Part shown: positions 18,692 to 27,598 of the stretch, piece by piece
Numbering within the stretch: position 1 is the stretch's first letter
Layout: each line of letters starts with the position of its first letter
NCBI GenBank assembly: GCA_943846745.1
Contig: OX044360.1
Location: forward strand, 1,984,001-2,048,000
Length of the DNA: 64,000 nt
Direction: 5' to 3'
Origin: Opacimonas sp002292215
GTDB lineage: Bacteria; Pseudomonadota; Gammaproteobacteria; Enterobacterales; Alteromonadaceae
Position numbers and translations under genes: made by a program
The notes under the pieces: model-generated
What the model was told of the DNA's origin: nothing
Database searches by the model: none
What the model saw: the letters and a program-made list of their open reading frames with translations, nothing else

Positions 18692-19558
18692 ATGTCTGAG
18701 CTCACCAATACACCATTAACGTTGTCACCAAAAGCATGGTCAATCCAAGCGACTCATGCCTCTGGACAATATTTGATTGTGCCTATTCATGACATGACTA
18801 ATGCCTCAACTTGTCCTAATGACGGGCCAACGGTTGACTGGTTTAATCCTGAGTACTGGCAAGCTCAAAATAAAATAACAGGCACGAATACTGGGCGCGG
18901 GATCACTTATTTTATTCAACACCTTGGTATTAATATGGTACTGCGCCGCTATTTACGCGGTGGCTTGATTGCCAAATTAATTACCCAATCATTTTGGTTT
19001 AACGGAAATACGCGTACCCGAGTTTATCGGGAAATGGCGCTGCTAGAGTATATGCTCCAATGTGATTTACCGGTACCACGTCCTATCGCAGGACTGATCA
19101 CTCGACATTTTGGGGCATGTTATCGTAATGCGATCCTCATTGAACGCATTGCTGATGCACAAGATTTACACGCGTATTTGATACAGCAATCCCTGTCCCA
19201 GGAAATCTGGACAGCGTTAGGTCATACTATTGCGCGGATGCATTTAGCCGGTGTCTATCATCATGATTTAAATATTGAAAATATCTTATTAGATAAGCAA
19301 GACCAACTGTGGCTGATTGATTTTGATAAGTGCGATTTATTTACACTAGAACCATCGAAAGTATTAAAAGCTTGGCCAATCGACAATATTGCTCGCCTAG
19401 CCCGCTCTATTCGCAAACAACAAACATTACATACAAACTACCATGTTGGTGTTGATGATTGGGCAGCGTTGCTCTCAGGCTACCAGACGCAGCTACAGAA
19501 CGATGCACCAACGGTATTTAATGAGATTAGTGATAAATTTATGATGTTACGGATTTAA
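18692..19558 (+). CDS. kdkA: 3-deoxy-D-manno-octulosonic acid (Kdo) kinase
   Basis: 288 residues, a small eukaryotic-like sugar kinase that phosphorylates Kdo of the LPS inner core at O-4 using ATP. Visible features: WFNPEYWQAQNKITG and GRGITYFI near the N-terminus, RRYLRGGLIAKL (family signature with the ATP-contacting Lys), the catalytic loop YHHDLNIENILLD and the metal-binding LIDFDKC. It is longer at the N-terminus than typical KdkA (~240), with ~45 extra residues and no strong internal start. Separated from coaD by 73 bp. Confidence 0.92.
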   Translation: MSELTNTPLTLSPKAWSIQATHASGQYLIVPIHDMTNASTCPNDGPTVDWFNPEYWQAQNKITGTNTGRGITYFIQHLGINMVLRRYLRGGLIAKLITQSFWFNGNTRTRVYREMALLEYMLQCDLPVPRPIAGLITRHFGACYRNAILIERIADAQDLHAYLIQQSLSQEIWTALGHTIARMHLAGVYHHDLNIENILLDKQDQLWLIDFDKCDLFTLEPSKVLKAWPIDNIARLARSIRKQQTLHTNYHVGVDDWAALLSGYQTQLQNDAPTVFNEISDKFMMLRI

Positions 19559-19631
19559 TTTACGCAGATTTTTAGTTGCATATCAGCGTGTTGTTGGCTA
19601 ACGTGAGTGTAAATGTAAGACAAGGAAATTT

Positions 19632-20120
19632 ATGAAAACTCGCGCTATTTATCCAGGAACCTTCGATCCAATCACTAACGGTCACGCTGATTTAATTGAG
19701 CGTGGGGCAGACATGTTTGAACATATGATTGTGGGGATCGCCTCTAATCCATCGAAAAAACCTTTGTTTAGTCTCGAAGAGCGTGTTGCGATGATAACCG
19801 AAATCACCCACCACTTACCCAATGTTGAAGTAATGGGGTTTACCGGTTTGTTAGCTGATTTTGCCAAACAACAAAACGCAACAGTCTTAATTCGAGGTTT
19901 ACGAGCGGTATCTGATTTTGAATATGAGTTCCAACTTGCCAATATGAATCGACGCCTAAATCCCAATTTAGAGAGTGTTTTTTTAACACCAGCCGAAGAA
20001 AACTCATTTATCTCATCGACGTTAGTGAAAGAAGTCGCTTTGCATTATGGCAATGTCGCTCAGTTCGTTCATCCTGTCGTCAAAGACGCCTTAGACAAGC
20101 GCTTGCATCCACCTGCATAG
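19632..20120 (+). CDS. coaD: Phosphopantetheine adenylyltransferase
   Basis: 162 residues, standard length. Catalyses the fourth step of CoA synthesis (4'-phosphopantetheine + ATP to dephospho-CoA). Nucleotidyltransferase motifs: YPGTFDPITNGH (contains the T/HxGH-equivalent) near the N-terminus, RGLRAVSDFEYEFQLANMNR, and SSTLVKEVALHYGN, the ISSTxVR-type motif. AAGGAAA precedes ATG. It sits between LPS genes and convergent mutM, as in many gammaproteobacteria. Confidence 0.96.
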   Translation: MKTRAIYPGTFDPITNGHADLIERGADMFEHMIVGIASNPSKKPLFSLEERVAMITEITHHLPNVEVMGFTGLLADFAKQQNATVLIRGLRAVSDFEYEFQLANMNRRLNPNLESVFLTPAEENSFISSTLVKEVALHYGNVAQFVHPVVKDALDKRLHPPA

Positions 20121-20129
20121 CGCGTGCAA

Positions 20130-20942
20130 CTAGCGTTGACAGCTCGGGCACCAAAACGTGTTGCGTTGCCCGATCATCATGGACTTGATTTCTGTTTCAC
20201 AGATACGGCACGCCTCTCCTGCTCGACCATAGACATTTAAATGCAAACTAAAATAGCCAGGATTGCCATCTACTTGTGAAAAATCTTTGAGGGTCGTCCC
20301 ACCTTGCACTATTGCCGCAGCCAACACCTCTTTAATATAACCCGTTAAGACTCGGTAGCGCTGCGCACTGATTTTACCCGCAGCTCGCTTGGGTGCTATT
20401 TTAGCGAGAAACAATGCTTCATTGGCATAAATATTACCCACACCAACGACATTTTTATTATCCATCACAAATTGCTTAACCGTGCAGGTACGTCCTTGAG
20501 CTCGAGCATGCAGGTGGTCTTGGGTAAAATCATCGGTCAAAGGTTCAGGTCCTAATGCGGACAATAAAACATGCGGCTCATCATCTATCCCTTGCCATAA
20601 ACACGCACCAAATTTACGCGCATCATTAAAACGCAAACATTGACCGTTGCTAAGGTTAATATCGAGATGGTCGTGTTTTTTAAGCGCCGTAGATTGTGCA
20701 AATACCCGTAAAAACCCCGTCATCCCCAAATGCAAAATCACACTGCCGGCATCCGTATTGATAAACAGATATTTCGCACGACGCGTTACGCTGCGAATAA
20801 TATGCCCATGTGTTTGATGAATCGCTTCTGGTACCGCCCAACGTAGTTTTGCAGTACGCACAACAATTTCACTGATGGTTTGGCCAACCAAGCCTGGCTC
20901 GATGCCTTGACGGCTGACTTCAACTTCAGGTAACTCTGGCAT
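20130..20942 (-). CDS. mutM: Formamidopyrimidine-DNA glycosylase
   Basis: 270 residues. Removes 8-oxoguanine and other oxidised purines and nicks the abasic site. The catalytic N-terminal proline is in MPELPEVE, the conserved Lys in HLGMTGFLRV, and the H2TH region around VGVGNIYANEALF. The C-terminal zinc finger CRICETEIKSMMIGQRNTFWCPSC holds four cysteines and the conserved QRNTFWC arginine loop. Convergent with coaD, 9 bp apart. Confidence 0.97.
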   Translation of the reverse strand: MPELPEVEVSRQGIEPGLVGQTISEIVVRTAKLRWAVPEAIHQTHGHIIRSVTRRAKYLFINTDAGSVILHLGMTGFLRVFAQSTALKKHDHLDINLSNGQCLRFNDARKFGACLWQGIDDEPHVLLSALGPEPLTDDFTQDHLHARAQGRTCTVKQFVMDNKNVVGVGNIYANEALFLAKIAPKRAAGKISAQRYRVLTGYIKEVLAAAIVQGGTTLKDFSQVDGNPGYFSLHLNVYGRAGEACRICETEIKSMMIGQRNTFWCPSCQR

Positions 20943-21001
20943 GAGGGCTCCAAATTAGGTGGGGGAATGTTTATATTACAGAGATTTACGCAAAGATCTG
21001 A

Positions 21002-21490
21002 TTACGGGATCAAATACACGCCTTCCGGTTTTAATAGTACATAGTAGCGTTCATTCAGTTTCAGCAATGTTTGCTGCGGCAGACGAATGACATTAATCGC
21101 AATTTCACGAGTCTCGTTGACATAATCGACGGTTGTGATCACCACCGGCAATGGTGAATGTGCTTCGGTAAACGAAATTTCTACAATTTGCTCTGAGCTT
21201 AGAGGCTCGGAACTGATCACCGCTGATTCCCACGCTGCTAATAAACGGTTAATAGCAGTCTCGCTGATCTGCTTGCTATTGGTTTCGGTAAAACCCCCTT
21301 GCGAGTTTCGCTGTAAATCTATGCCTGCACTTTGCCAACGAGTCAACTGCATCTCATGAGGGATCAACAATTGGGCTGGGATATCAGGAGGCGTATTGAT
21401 TTTTTGGTTTAACACAAAAAACAACACTAACATGCCGAGCATCACAAAGATGATCAAGTTATTCCATGTTCGTGTCTGCATGCGGATCAT
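21002..21490 (-). CDS. Membrane-anchored protein of unknown function
   Basis: 162 residues (159 from the internal Met4). One N-terminal transmembrane helix (NLIIFVMLGMLVLFFVLN, ~10-28) and a ~130-residue periplasmic domain of alternating strands (VVITTVDYVNETREIAINVIRLP, RYYVLLKPEGVYLIP). Not recognised as a named family. Similar small anchored proteins lie between mutM and rpmG in related genomes, but no function is known to me. The rpmBG terminator lies upstream, so it needs its own promoter. Confidence 0.65.
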   Translation of the reverse strand: MIRMQTRTWNNLIIFVMLGMLVLFFVLNQKINTPPDIPAQLLIPHEMQLTRWQSAGIDLQRNSQGGFTETNSKQISETAINRLLAAWESAVISSEPLSSEQIVEISFTEAHSPLPVVITTVDYVNETREIAINVIRLPQQTLLKLNERYYVLLKPEGVYLIP

Positions 21491-21518
21491 AAGCCGTTAC
21501 CAATTTTTTTGAGTAAAC

Positions 21519-21546
21519 GCAAAAAACCCGGTATAAAACCGGGCTT
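21519..21546 (-). terminator. Rho-independent terminator of rpmB-rpmG
   Basis: The stem CCCGGT/ACCGGG (21527-21532 with 21538-21543) is preceded on the + strand by six A, giving a U run on the minus-strand RNA. It lies 22 bp after the rpmG stop. Confidence 0.8.
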
Positions 21547-21567
21547 TCGTGGAGACAAAACCAAAAA

Positions 21568-21723
21568 TTATTTGATTTTAGCTTCCTTGAACATAACGTG
21601 CTTACGGATTTTAGGATCAAACTTTTTGATCTCCATTTTTCCAGGCATGTTACGCTTGTTTTTGTCTGTGGTGTAGTAGAAACCAGTGCCAGCAGAAGAT
21701 ACTAATTTAATTTTATCGCGCAT
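21568..21723 (-). CDS. rpmG: 50S ribosomal protein L33
   Basis: 51 residues, exactly the family length. Starts MRDKIKLVSSAGTGFYYTTD and continues KNKRNMPGKMEIKKFDP with the basic C-terminus (KHVMFKEAKIK). L33 sits near the E site of the large subunit. This copy lacks the four zinc-binding cysteines, so it is the zinc-independent type. It is 11 bp after rpmB and is followed by a strong terminator. Confidence 0.96.
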   Translation of the reverse strand: MRDKIKLVSSAGTGFYYTTDKNKRNMPGKMEIKKFDPKIRKHVMFKEAKIK

Positions 21724-21734
21724 AATCTAGCTCC

Positions 21735-21971
21735 TTAAACTTTTTCGCCACGAGCACGCATTTCAGTTAGTACTGAATCGATGCCCTTCTTATCAATAAT
21801 ACGCATACCTTTTGGAGTAAGACGTAATTTGATGAAACGGTTTTCAGACTCAACCCAAAAACGGTGAGTTTGTAAATTTGGTAAAAAACGACGACGAGTC
21901 GCGTTACGAGCGTGTGAGCGGTTATTACCAACTGCAGGACGCTTGCCTGTTACTTGACATACTTTAGCCAT
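21735..21971 (-). CDS. rpmB: 50S ribosomal protein L28
   Basis: 78 residues, the usual length. Starts MAKVCQVTGKRPAVGNNRSH, with the family motif NATRRRFLPNLQTHRFWVE. First gene of the conserved rpmB-rpmG operon, with a good promoter ~90 bp upstream whose discriminator is GC-rich (GCGCCC), the type usually under stringent control. Confidence 0.97.
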   Translation of the reverse strand: MAKVCQVTGKRPAVGNNRSHARNATRRRFLPNLQTHRFWVESENRFIKLRLTPKGMRIIDKKGIDSVLTEMRARGEKV

Positions 21972-22054
21972 AGTATTTGTCTCCAGAACAACTTTAATAA
22001 TTATCGAAACAGCTGCTGGATTAGAGACACACAGTTCCGAATAAGAGGGCGCAT

Positions 22055-22083
22055 TTTATACAGCATTTAATATTCAAAAGCAA
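22055..22083 (-). promoter_or_regulatory. Promoter of rpmB-rpmG
   Basis: On the minus strand TTGCTT (22078-22083) and TATAAA (22055-22060) are spaced 17 bp. The stretch after the -10 is GC-rich, as in stringently controlled promoters. By-eye prediction. Confidence 0.6.
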
Positions 22084-22101
22084 ACTATTTCGTAGAATTA
22101 C

Positions 22102-22914
22102 TTAATCTTTTTCAATCCCGAAAGGCGTGCGCAACACCTTATTTTCTTTAGTATATTTTCGTATCGCCTTGTTTTTAGAGATCATTTCTGGCTTTACGTA
22201 GCCCCGGGCGTGGTCTAAATGAATGCAAATAGCAGAATAGCGAATTTGCTTGGATTTGATCCCCATGTTAAACAAGCGCTCGCCCATCTCACGATCTTCA
22301 CCACCATATTGCATTCGCTCATCAAACCCATTCGTCGCGAAAATTAAGTCACGAAATGTTGATGCATTATGTCCATTCCACGTCGGTGATGTCGGTGTAA
22401 TTCGATTTAACCATTTAGCCTTAGTCGCCGTGGCTGTTAATTTCAGCGTTTTATAATTCGGTTTGAGGCCATGGTCAACTAAAAAATCAACATCAAATGC
22501 TAAACCCGAGGCAATATGCTCTCGTGTAATTGCTTTTGACGCTGCCATCGGCAATTTAAAGTAGCCGCCAGATAAAAAATAACCCGGTTGCGCATTATCA
22601 ACATGCACTTGTAAAAAGTCTTTGCGACAGACACAATCACCGTCCGTAAAGACAATGTACTCGCCAGTTGTGGCTAAAAGCGCTTTATTTAATATCCGTG
22701 TTTTTTGAAAACCATCGTCTTCTTGCCACACATGAGTGAGCTTGCGCCCTGAATCACGTTCAAACTGCTCAATGCGCGCTTTAGTTTCAGCATCAGACCC
22801 ATCATCAGCGATGACAATTTCAAAGTCTTGGTAAGTTTGATAATGCAAACCCCACAAGGTTTTTTCCATCCAATCCGGAGAGTTATACGTGGAAAAAATA
22901 ACGGATAATTTCAT
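22102..22914 (-). CDS. Glycosyltransferase family 2, probably LPS or surface glycan
   Basis: 270 residues, GT-A fold. N-terminal SVIFSTYNSPDWMEKTLWGL, the UDP-sugar site VIADDGSDAET, the metal-binding FTDGDCVC (DxD-like) and the C-terminal acceptor part with GFDERMQYGGEDREMGERL, a galactosyltransferase-like acidic motif. The acceptor sugar cannot be inferred. It is 6 bp downstream of radC on the same strand, so it is probably co-transcribed. No membrane helix. Confidence 0.8.
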   Translation of the reverse strand: MKLSVIFSTYNSPDWMEKTLWGLHYQTYQDFEIVIADDGSDAETKARIEQFERDSGRKLTHVWQEDDGFQKTRILNKALLATTGEYIVFTDGDCVCRKDFLQVHVDNAQPGYFLSGGYFKLPMAASKAITREHIASGLAFDVDFLVDHGLKPNYKTLKLTATATKAKWLNRITPTSPTWNGHNASTFRDLIFATNGFDERMQYGGEDREMGERLFNMGIKSKQIRYSAICIHLDHARGYVKPEMISKNKAIRKYTKENKVLRTPFGIEKD

Positions 22915-22920
22915 AATTCA

Positions 22921-23607
22921 CTACAAACAGCCTCTTTGCGCTAATGATACTGCATTTCCTACTCCAACTACAATATGATCCAATACTTGCACATCGATTA
23001 ACCCAAGTGCTTCCACTATTTTTTGGGTCATCGCTATATCAGCCTGACTCGGTTCTGGTGATCCGCTAGGATGATTATGTCCAATCAATACGTTGGCAGC
23101 GTTATAATCCACCACGTATTTAACGATCTCCCGTGGGTACACCGATGCAGAATTTATTGTGCCTGTAAATAATTCACGATAATGCAAAAACTCATGCTGG
23201 CTATTGAGCAATACCACCGCAAAACATTCATGCTGATAATATTGTAACTGGCTAATAAAAAATGCTTTGCTCTCATCTACCGAGTCCAGCTTCATCATAC
23301 GCTCAACATGCTGCACGCTAGTGCGTTTATGCAACTCAACAATAGCTTGGCAGCGAATATACTTTTTAGGCCCAACACCGGGCACTGAGCATAGTACGTT
23401 TTGACTGGCGTTCAAGACTCCATGCAAGGAACCGAGTTCTTGCAATAGCTGGTTCGCCATGTGCAAGCTACTTTGTGGCGAGTGCCGTTGTTGCAGGATA
23501 AATCCCAATAATTGGCTGTCGCTCCACTGACTAATATGTCCACGCGCTAAAACTGGGAAATGTTCTCTGTTTGCGACCCTACAGTCACTAGCTACCTGTC
23601 TTTCCAT
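22921..23607 (-). CDS. radC: RadC/UPF0758 family JAB/MPN-domain protein
   Basis: 228 residues. A helix-hairpin-helix-like N-terminal part (VPGVGPKKYIRCQAIVEL) and a C-terminal JAMM metalloprotease-type domain with HNHPSGSPEPSQAD, the zinc site with the two His and Asp in order. The biological role is unsettled; the early recombination-repair assignment is doubted. GGGAG precedes the ATG. Divergent from coaBC, as in most gammaproteobacteria. A TTATCCACA 9-mer lies in the divergent promoter region. Confidence 0.9.
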   Translation of the reverse strand: MERQVASDCRVANREHFPVLARGHISQWSDSQLLGFILQQRHSPQSSLHMANQLLQELGSLHGVLNASQNVLCSVPGVGPKKYIRCQAIVELHKRTSVQHVERMMKLDSVDESKAFFISQLQYYQHECFAVVLLNSQHEFLHYRELFTGTINSASVYPREIVKYVVDYNAANVLIGHNHPSGSPEPSQADIAMTQKIVEALGLIDVQVLDHIVVGVGNAVSLAQRGCL

Positions 23608-23727
23608 GTTAGTACTCCCTAATTAAAAAAATGTTGGCAAATCGTATTTTTATCCACATAATGGAAAATATTCAGTCATTACCGAACGATGTTGAGTTTC
23701 GGTCATACGTAAGTGAAGCAGAAAATT

Positions 23728-25005
23728 ATGGCATTACAGAGCGTCAATGTGTTACTAGGTGTTACCGGTGGGATAGCTGCCTATAAAGCACCTGACTTGG
23801 TGAGAAAATTAACTGGCCTAGGGGCAAATGTGCGTGTGGTGTTATCACCATCATCTGCGGCATTTGTTACCCCGTTATCCCTTCAAGCCGTGAGCGGTAA
23901 TATCGTGCATCAGCATTTGCTTGATCCAGAAGCCGAAGCTGGCATGGGTCATATCGAGCTAGCCCGCTGGGCTGATGTTCTATTAATTGCTCCTGCAACC
24001 GCGCATTGCTTAGCTAAACTTGCACACGGGATGGCAGATGATTTATTAACGACGTTGGTACTTGCTACGCCTGCACCCATCTTTATTGCCCCTGCGATGA
24101 ATCAACAAATGTGGGCAGCTGCGGCAACTCAAGCAAACCTTAAAACAATTACTGAACGTGGGATCACTTGTTTTGGGCCAGCTTCTGGCGAACAAGCGTG
24201 TGGTGATATCGGGTATGGCAGAATGCTCGAAACGGTTGACATTGCGCAGATGTTAGATGAAGCCGTTGCGGCACTCAAAGCGCTTAGTGGTAACGAGAAG
24301 ACCGCCTCTACTGCGACTAACGAACCTCCCGAAGGTTTACAGGACACTCCCGGATTACTCGCTGGTAAGCATATCTTAATTACGGCAGGACCCACGCGAG
24401 AGCCGATTGATCCTGTGCGTTATATTTCCAATCATAGTAGTGGCAAAATGGGTTACTGTTTAGCGGTTCAGGCATTAGCCATGGGAGCTGAAGTTACACT
24501 TGTGTCGGGACCCGTTGATATTCCAGCACCAATGGGCTGTAAGGTAATACAAGTGCAAAGTGCCGTCGATATGCATGCAGCGGTGATGCATGCGGTACAA
24601 CAATCGTGTGATATTTTTATCGCCTGTGCAGCAGTCGCAGATTATCGCGTCGCCGATGTTGCCAGTCAAAAAATCAAAAAAGACAATGATGAAATGACGC
24701 TTACGCTAGTCAAAAACCCGGATATTTTAGCCGATGTAGCTGCGCTACCGAGGCCTCCTTTCACTTTAGGCTTTGCGGCTGAAACGCATGATGTAGAACG
24801 CTATGCCCGCGGTAAATTAACGCGTAAAAAACTCAATATGATCGCAGCCAATGATGTGTCGCAACCCGATATTGGCTTTAACCAAAACGATAATGCGTTA
24901 ACCGTATTTACTGCTGATGCGCAAATGGTATTACCTAAGCAAGATAAACTTGCATTAGCAACGCAACTCCTTACAATATTAGCGAATCAAGTAAGTAATC
25001 ACTGA
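23728..25005 (+). CDS. coaBC: Bifunctional CoA synthesis protein CoaBC (Dfp)
   Basis: 425 residues. The N-terminal half is the FMN-dependent phosphopantothenoylcysteine decarboxylase (LLGVTGGIAAYK, a conserved His in GHIELARW, PAMNQQMW). The C-terminal half (~from 215) is phosphopantothenate-cysteine ligase (LITAGPTREPIDPVRYISNHSSGKMG begins it; AAVADYR and KIKK follow). ATG at 23728 is chosen over the GTG five codons upstream because it matches the family start. It precedes slmA by 34 bp; the usual dut gene between them is absent. Confidence 0.96.
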   Translation: MALQSVNVLLGVTGGIAAYKAPDLVRKLTGLGANVRVVLSPSSAAFVTPLSLQAVSGNIVHQHLLDPEAEAGMGHIELARWADVLLIAPATAHCLAKLAHGMADDLLTTLVLATPAPIFIAPAMNQQMWAAAATQANLKTITERGITCFGPASGEQACGDIGYGRMLETVDIAQMLDEAVAALKALSGNEKTASTATNEPPEGLQDTPGLLAGKHILITAGPTREPIDPVRYISNHSSGKMGYCLAVQALAMGAEVTLVSGPVDIPAPMGCKVIQVQSAVDMHAAVMHAVQQSCDIFIACAAVADYRVADVASQKIKKDNDEMTLTLVKNPDILADVAALPRPPFTLGFAAETHDVERYARGKLTRKKLNMIAANDVSQPDIGFNQNDNALTVFTADAQMVLPKQDKLALATQLLTILANQVSNH

Positions 25006-25039
25006 CCAACCTACTGAATGAGATTTAAAGGATTAACAC

Positions 25040-25630
25040 ATGGCTACTCCCAAAAAAATTAACCGCCGCGCACAAATTTTACAAACTTTAGCCAGTATGC
25101 TTGAAAGTCATAATGGTCAGCGTATTACGACGGCTAAATTAGCAGAACAAGTCGGCGTATCAGAAGCCGCGTTATATCGTCACTTCCCTAGTAAGGCGAA
25201 AATGTTTGAAGGCTTGATTGATTTTGTTGAAGAAACGTTATTTACTCGAATAAACAAGATCATTAATGAAGAAAAAGATACCGCCAATCGCTGCCAACTG
25301 ATTATTCATTTAGTACTTGGTTTTGCAGAGAAAAATCCTGGTATTGCACGTATTTTACATGGTGATGCGTTAACCGGTGAGCGGGATAAATTACGCGGTC
25401 GTGTGGCTAAGATCTTCGAACGTCTAGAAACTCAACTAAAACAAGTCTTACGTGAACGCAAAGTCCGTGATGGTAAAACCTTGCCCGTTGATGAAGCCGT
25501 ATTGGCCAGTTTATTAGTGTGTTATGCCGATGGGCGTATCAGTAATTTCATTCGCAGTGAATTTAGTCGTAAACCGACGGAGTTATTTACGGAGCAGTGG
25601 GCGGGAATTAAGGCATTGTATTTTGCATAA
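25040..25630 (+). CDS. slmA: Nucleoid occlusion factor SlmA
   Basis: 196 residues, TetR-fold DNA-binding protein. It binds specific sites over the chromosome outside Ter and blocks FtsZ ring assembly over nucleoids. N-terminal helix-turn-helix: RITTAKLAEQVGVSEAALYRHFPSKAKMFEGLI. The C-terminal dimer/FtsZ-binding helices follow (LLVCYADGRISNFIRSEFSRKPTE). AAAGGA lies upstream of the ATG. Co-directional with coaBC and followed by a bidirectional terminator. Confidence 0.95.
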   Translation: MATPKKINRRAQILQTLASMLESHNGQRITTAKLAEQVGVSEAALYRHFPSKAKMFEGLIDFVEETLFTRINKIINEEKDTANRCQLIIHLVLGFAEKNPGIARILHGDALTGERDKLRGRVAKIFERLETQLKQVLRERKVRDGKTLPVDEAVLASLLVCYADGRISNFIRSEFSRKPTELFTEQWAGIKALYFA

Positions 25631-25693
25631 ACCGTAGTTTTATTATTCCAACAAAAACATGATTCATTGCAAACAAGTATCAATCAAAACCAC

Positions 25694-25724
25694 AAAAAAA
25701 ACGCCCTGTGACTGGGCGTTTTTA
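25694..25724. terminator. Bidirectional terminator between slmA and the M28 peptidase gene
   Basis: The stem ACGCCC/GGGCGT (25701-25706 with 25714-25719) is flanked by an A run and a T run, so it can serve both converging genes. Confidence 0.8.
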
Positions 25725-25751
25725 CGTGTTGGATCTCACTATTTTGTCAGA

Positions 25752-27458
25752 TCATTCAGTAACTGACTTTACAAGATTATAAGACTTACCGAAGGTTTGG
25801 CCAAAGAAGCTATCCGCATTCCACATTGGACGTTCAGCGGCATTTGCCATTTCATAGCCAATCGAGAAATTCACTTGCGTAAAGTTAAACGCCGCAGTCC
25901 AATTAAATGGTTGGAACAAGTCGTCACTTGGGCTGTGATAATGGGTTTTCAAGAAATTCATCAACATGTTTTCAGCATCATCTTTAGGATCATTAGAAGT
26001 GATCCCCGTGACTAAGAAAATCGATGGGATCCCTTGTTTTACAAAACTGTAATGATCAGAGCGAGTAAACAAGTTCATTTCTGGCCACGGATCATCGCTC
26101 AACGCAATGCCATGTTTTGCGGTGGCCTGACCCACATATTGCTTCATCGTGCTATGCTCCGCGCCAAAGGCAATCACATCAGCAAAATCAAACGTCAAAA
26201 TTGGCATGTCCAAATTTACATTAGCGACAATTTGCGCTAAAGGTACGGTAGGTTGCTGGGCATAATAATCCGAACCGAGTAAGCCTTTTTCTTCCGCTGT
26301 CACTGCAACAAACAAAATAGAACGCTTGGGCTTTTCAGCAAGACTAGCAAACATCCGCGCAGTTTCTAGCATGATGGCTGTGCCACCTGCGTTGTCCATT
26401 GCACCGTTATTAATACGGTCTTTTTCAACGGATTTAGAGATACCTAAGTGATCAGAGTGCGCACTATATAAAATATACTCATTCTGTAAAATCGGATCTG
26501 ACCCCTTTATTATTCCGACCACGTTAGGGCTAGTAATATCTTTATGTTCGGTCTCTTTACTTAAACGAACCGCCGCATTCAGATCAAAGCCTTTAGGCGA
26601 ACTGCCATCTTTCATGCTTGCCCACACTTGTTCCAATGTCATCGGTGCATTGGCAAACAACAGCTTAGAAGTTTCGATGTTTAATAGAGCCGAACCTTTC
26701 AGTTGAGGAGAAGCTTTAGAAGCTGTGCCTTTATCATCTAACCAATCCATCGATACAGCATGAATGTAGTTAAGCGAACGAGAATAAGGACGGTTCTCTT
26801 CCGATTTTGGAGTCTGTACGGTGATCATACCAACCGCACCACGCTCAACAGCATATCGCTGACGCTCGGCACCAGAAGAAATATGCGCCCCTTCTTCATT
26901 TGGAAGTGTCGTATGACGACCCGGTACACTGACCACAATTTTGCCTTCAACATCCAATCCAGCATAATCATCAATGCCGTATTCTTCAGAAACAACACCA
27001 TAGCCAACAAAAACCATATCAGCCGTTACATCTGATTTTGTTTCTAGCATGGATTTACCCGTCAAAAAATCTTTCGGGTATTGCAGCTCAATGTTGGTAT
27101 CGCCATAGAAAATCGACATCGTTGGTGATTCTTGTACCAAACTAGCGTTACGGAACGTAATGCGCTGCATATATGTGCCATTATCACCGGCAGGTTTAAG
27201 ACCATATTTAGCAAATTCTGCGGCAATATAAGCAGAAGCCGCTTCATGTCCGGTTGACCCCGGCAAACGCCCTTCAAGTGCGTCACTTGCTAAATAACCC
27301 AAGTGTGCTTTGATTTGATTGGTATTCACTAATGCTTGTCCCGGTAAAGGGTTGTTGGCATTGGTCTCGCCATTGCTATCAGTTTGAGTTGATTGACAAG
27401 CAGTAAGTAATAAAGCGCCCATCATACCCAATGCTGCAATATGTAATCTTCGTGTCAT
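25752..27458 (-). CDS. M28-family zinc metallopeptidase lipoprotein with PA domain
   Basis: 568 residues. A lipoprotein signal peptide with lipobox LTAC (Cys20) directs it to the periplasm or outer membrane. A helical start (HLGYLASDALEGRLPGSTGH) is followed by an inserted PA-type domain (~120-260, GKIVVSVPGRH) and the M28 catalytic core: ILYSAHSDHLG, GAMDNAGGTAIMLE, AVTAEEKGLLGSDYY, then late His in SDHYSFVKQGIPSIF. These supply the two-zinc ligands, so an aminopeptidase activity is expected; substrate unknown. AGGACA precedes the start. Confidence 0.9.
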   Translation of the reverse strand: MTRRLHIAALGMMGALLLTACQSTQTDSNGETNANNPLPGQALVNTNQIKAHLGYLASDALEGRLPGSTGHEAASAYIAAEFAKYGLKPAGDNGTYMQRITFRNASLVQESPTMSIFYGDTNIELQYPKDFLTGKSMLETKSDVTADMVFVGYGVVSEEYGIDDYAGLDVEGKIVVSVPGRHTTLPNEEGAHISSGAERQRYAVERGAVGMITVQTPKSEENRPYSRSLNYIHAVSMDWLDDKGTASKASPQLKGSALLNIETSKLLFANAPMTLEQVWASMKDGSSPKGFDLNAAVRLSKETEHKDITSPNVVGIIKGSDPILQNEYILYSAHSDHLGISKSVEKDRINNGAMDNAGGTAIMLETARMFASLAEKPKRSILFVAVTAEEKGLLGSDYYAQQPTVPLAQIVANVNLDMPILTFDFADVIAFGAEHSTMKQYVGQATAKHGIALSDDPWPEMNLFTRSDHYSFVKQGIPSIFLVTGITSNDPKDDAENMLMNFLKTHYHSPSDDLFQPFNWTAAFNFTQVNFSIGYEMANAAERPMWNADSFFGQTFGKSYNLVKSVTE

Positions 27459-27598
27459 TAGATGTCCTGTATTTTAATTTTTGGCAATTTTGCCATTTTT
27501 TACCTGTGATAGACAAGTATACAAATGTTTCTAAATGATTCTTTTACACAAAACCGACGTATAACAAGATGTAAATTGATTTATTGGAACGCCAAGCC

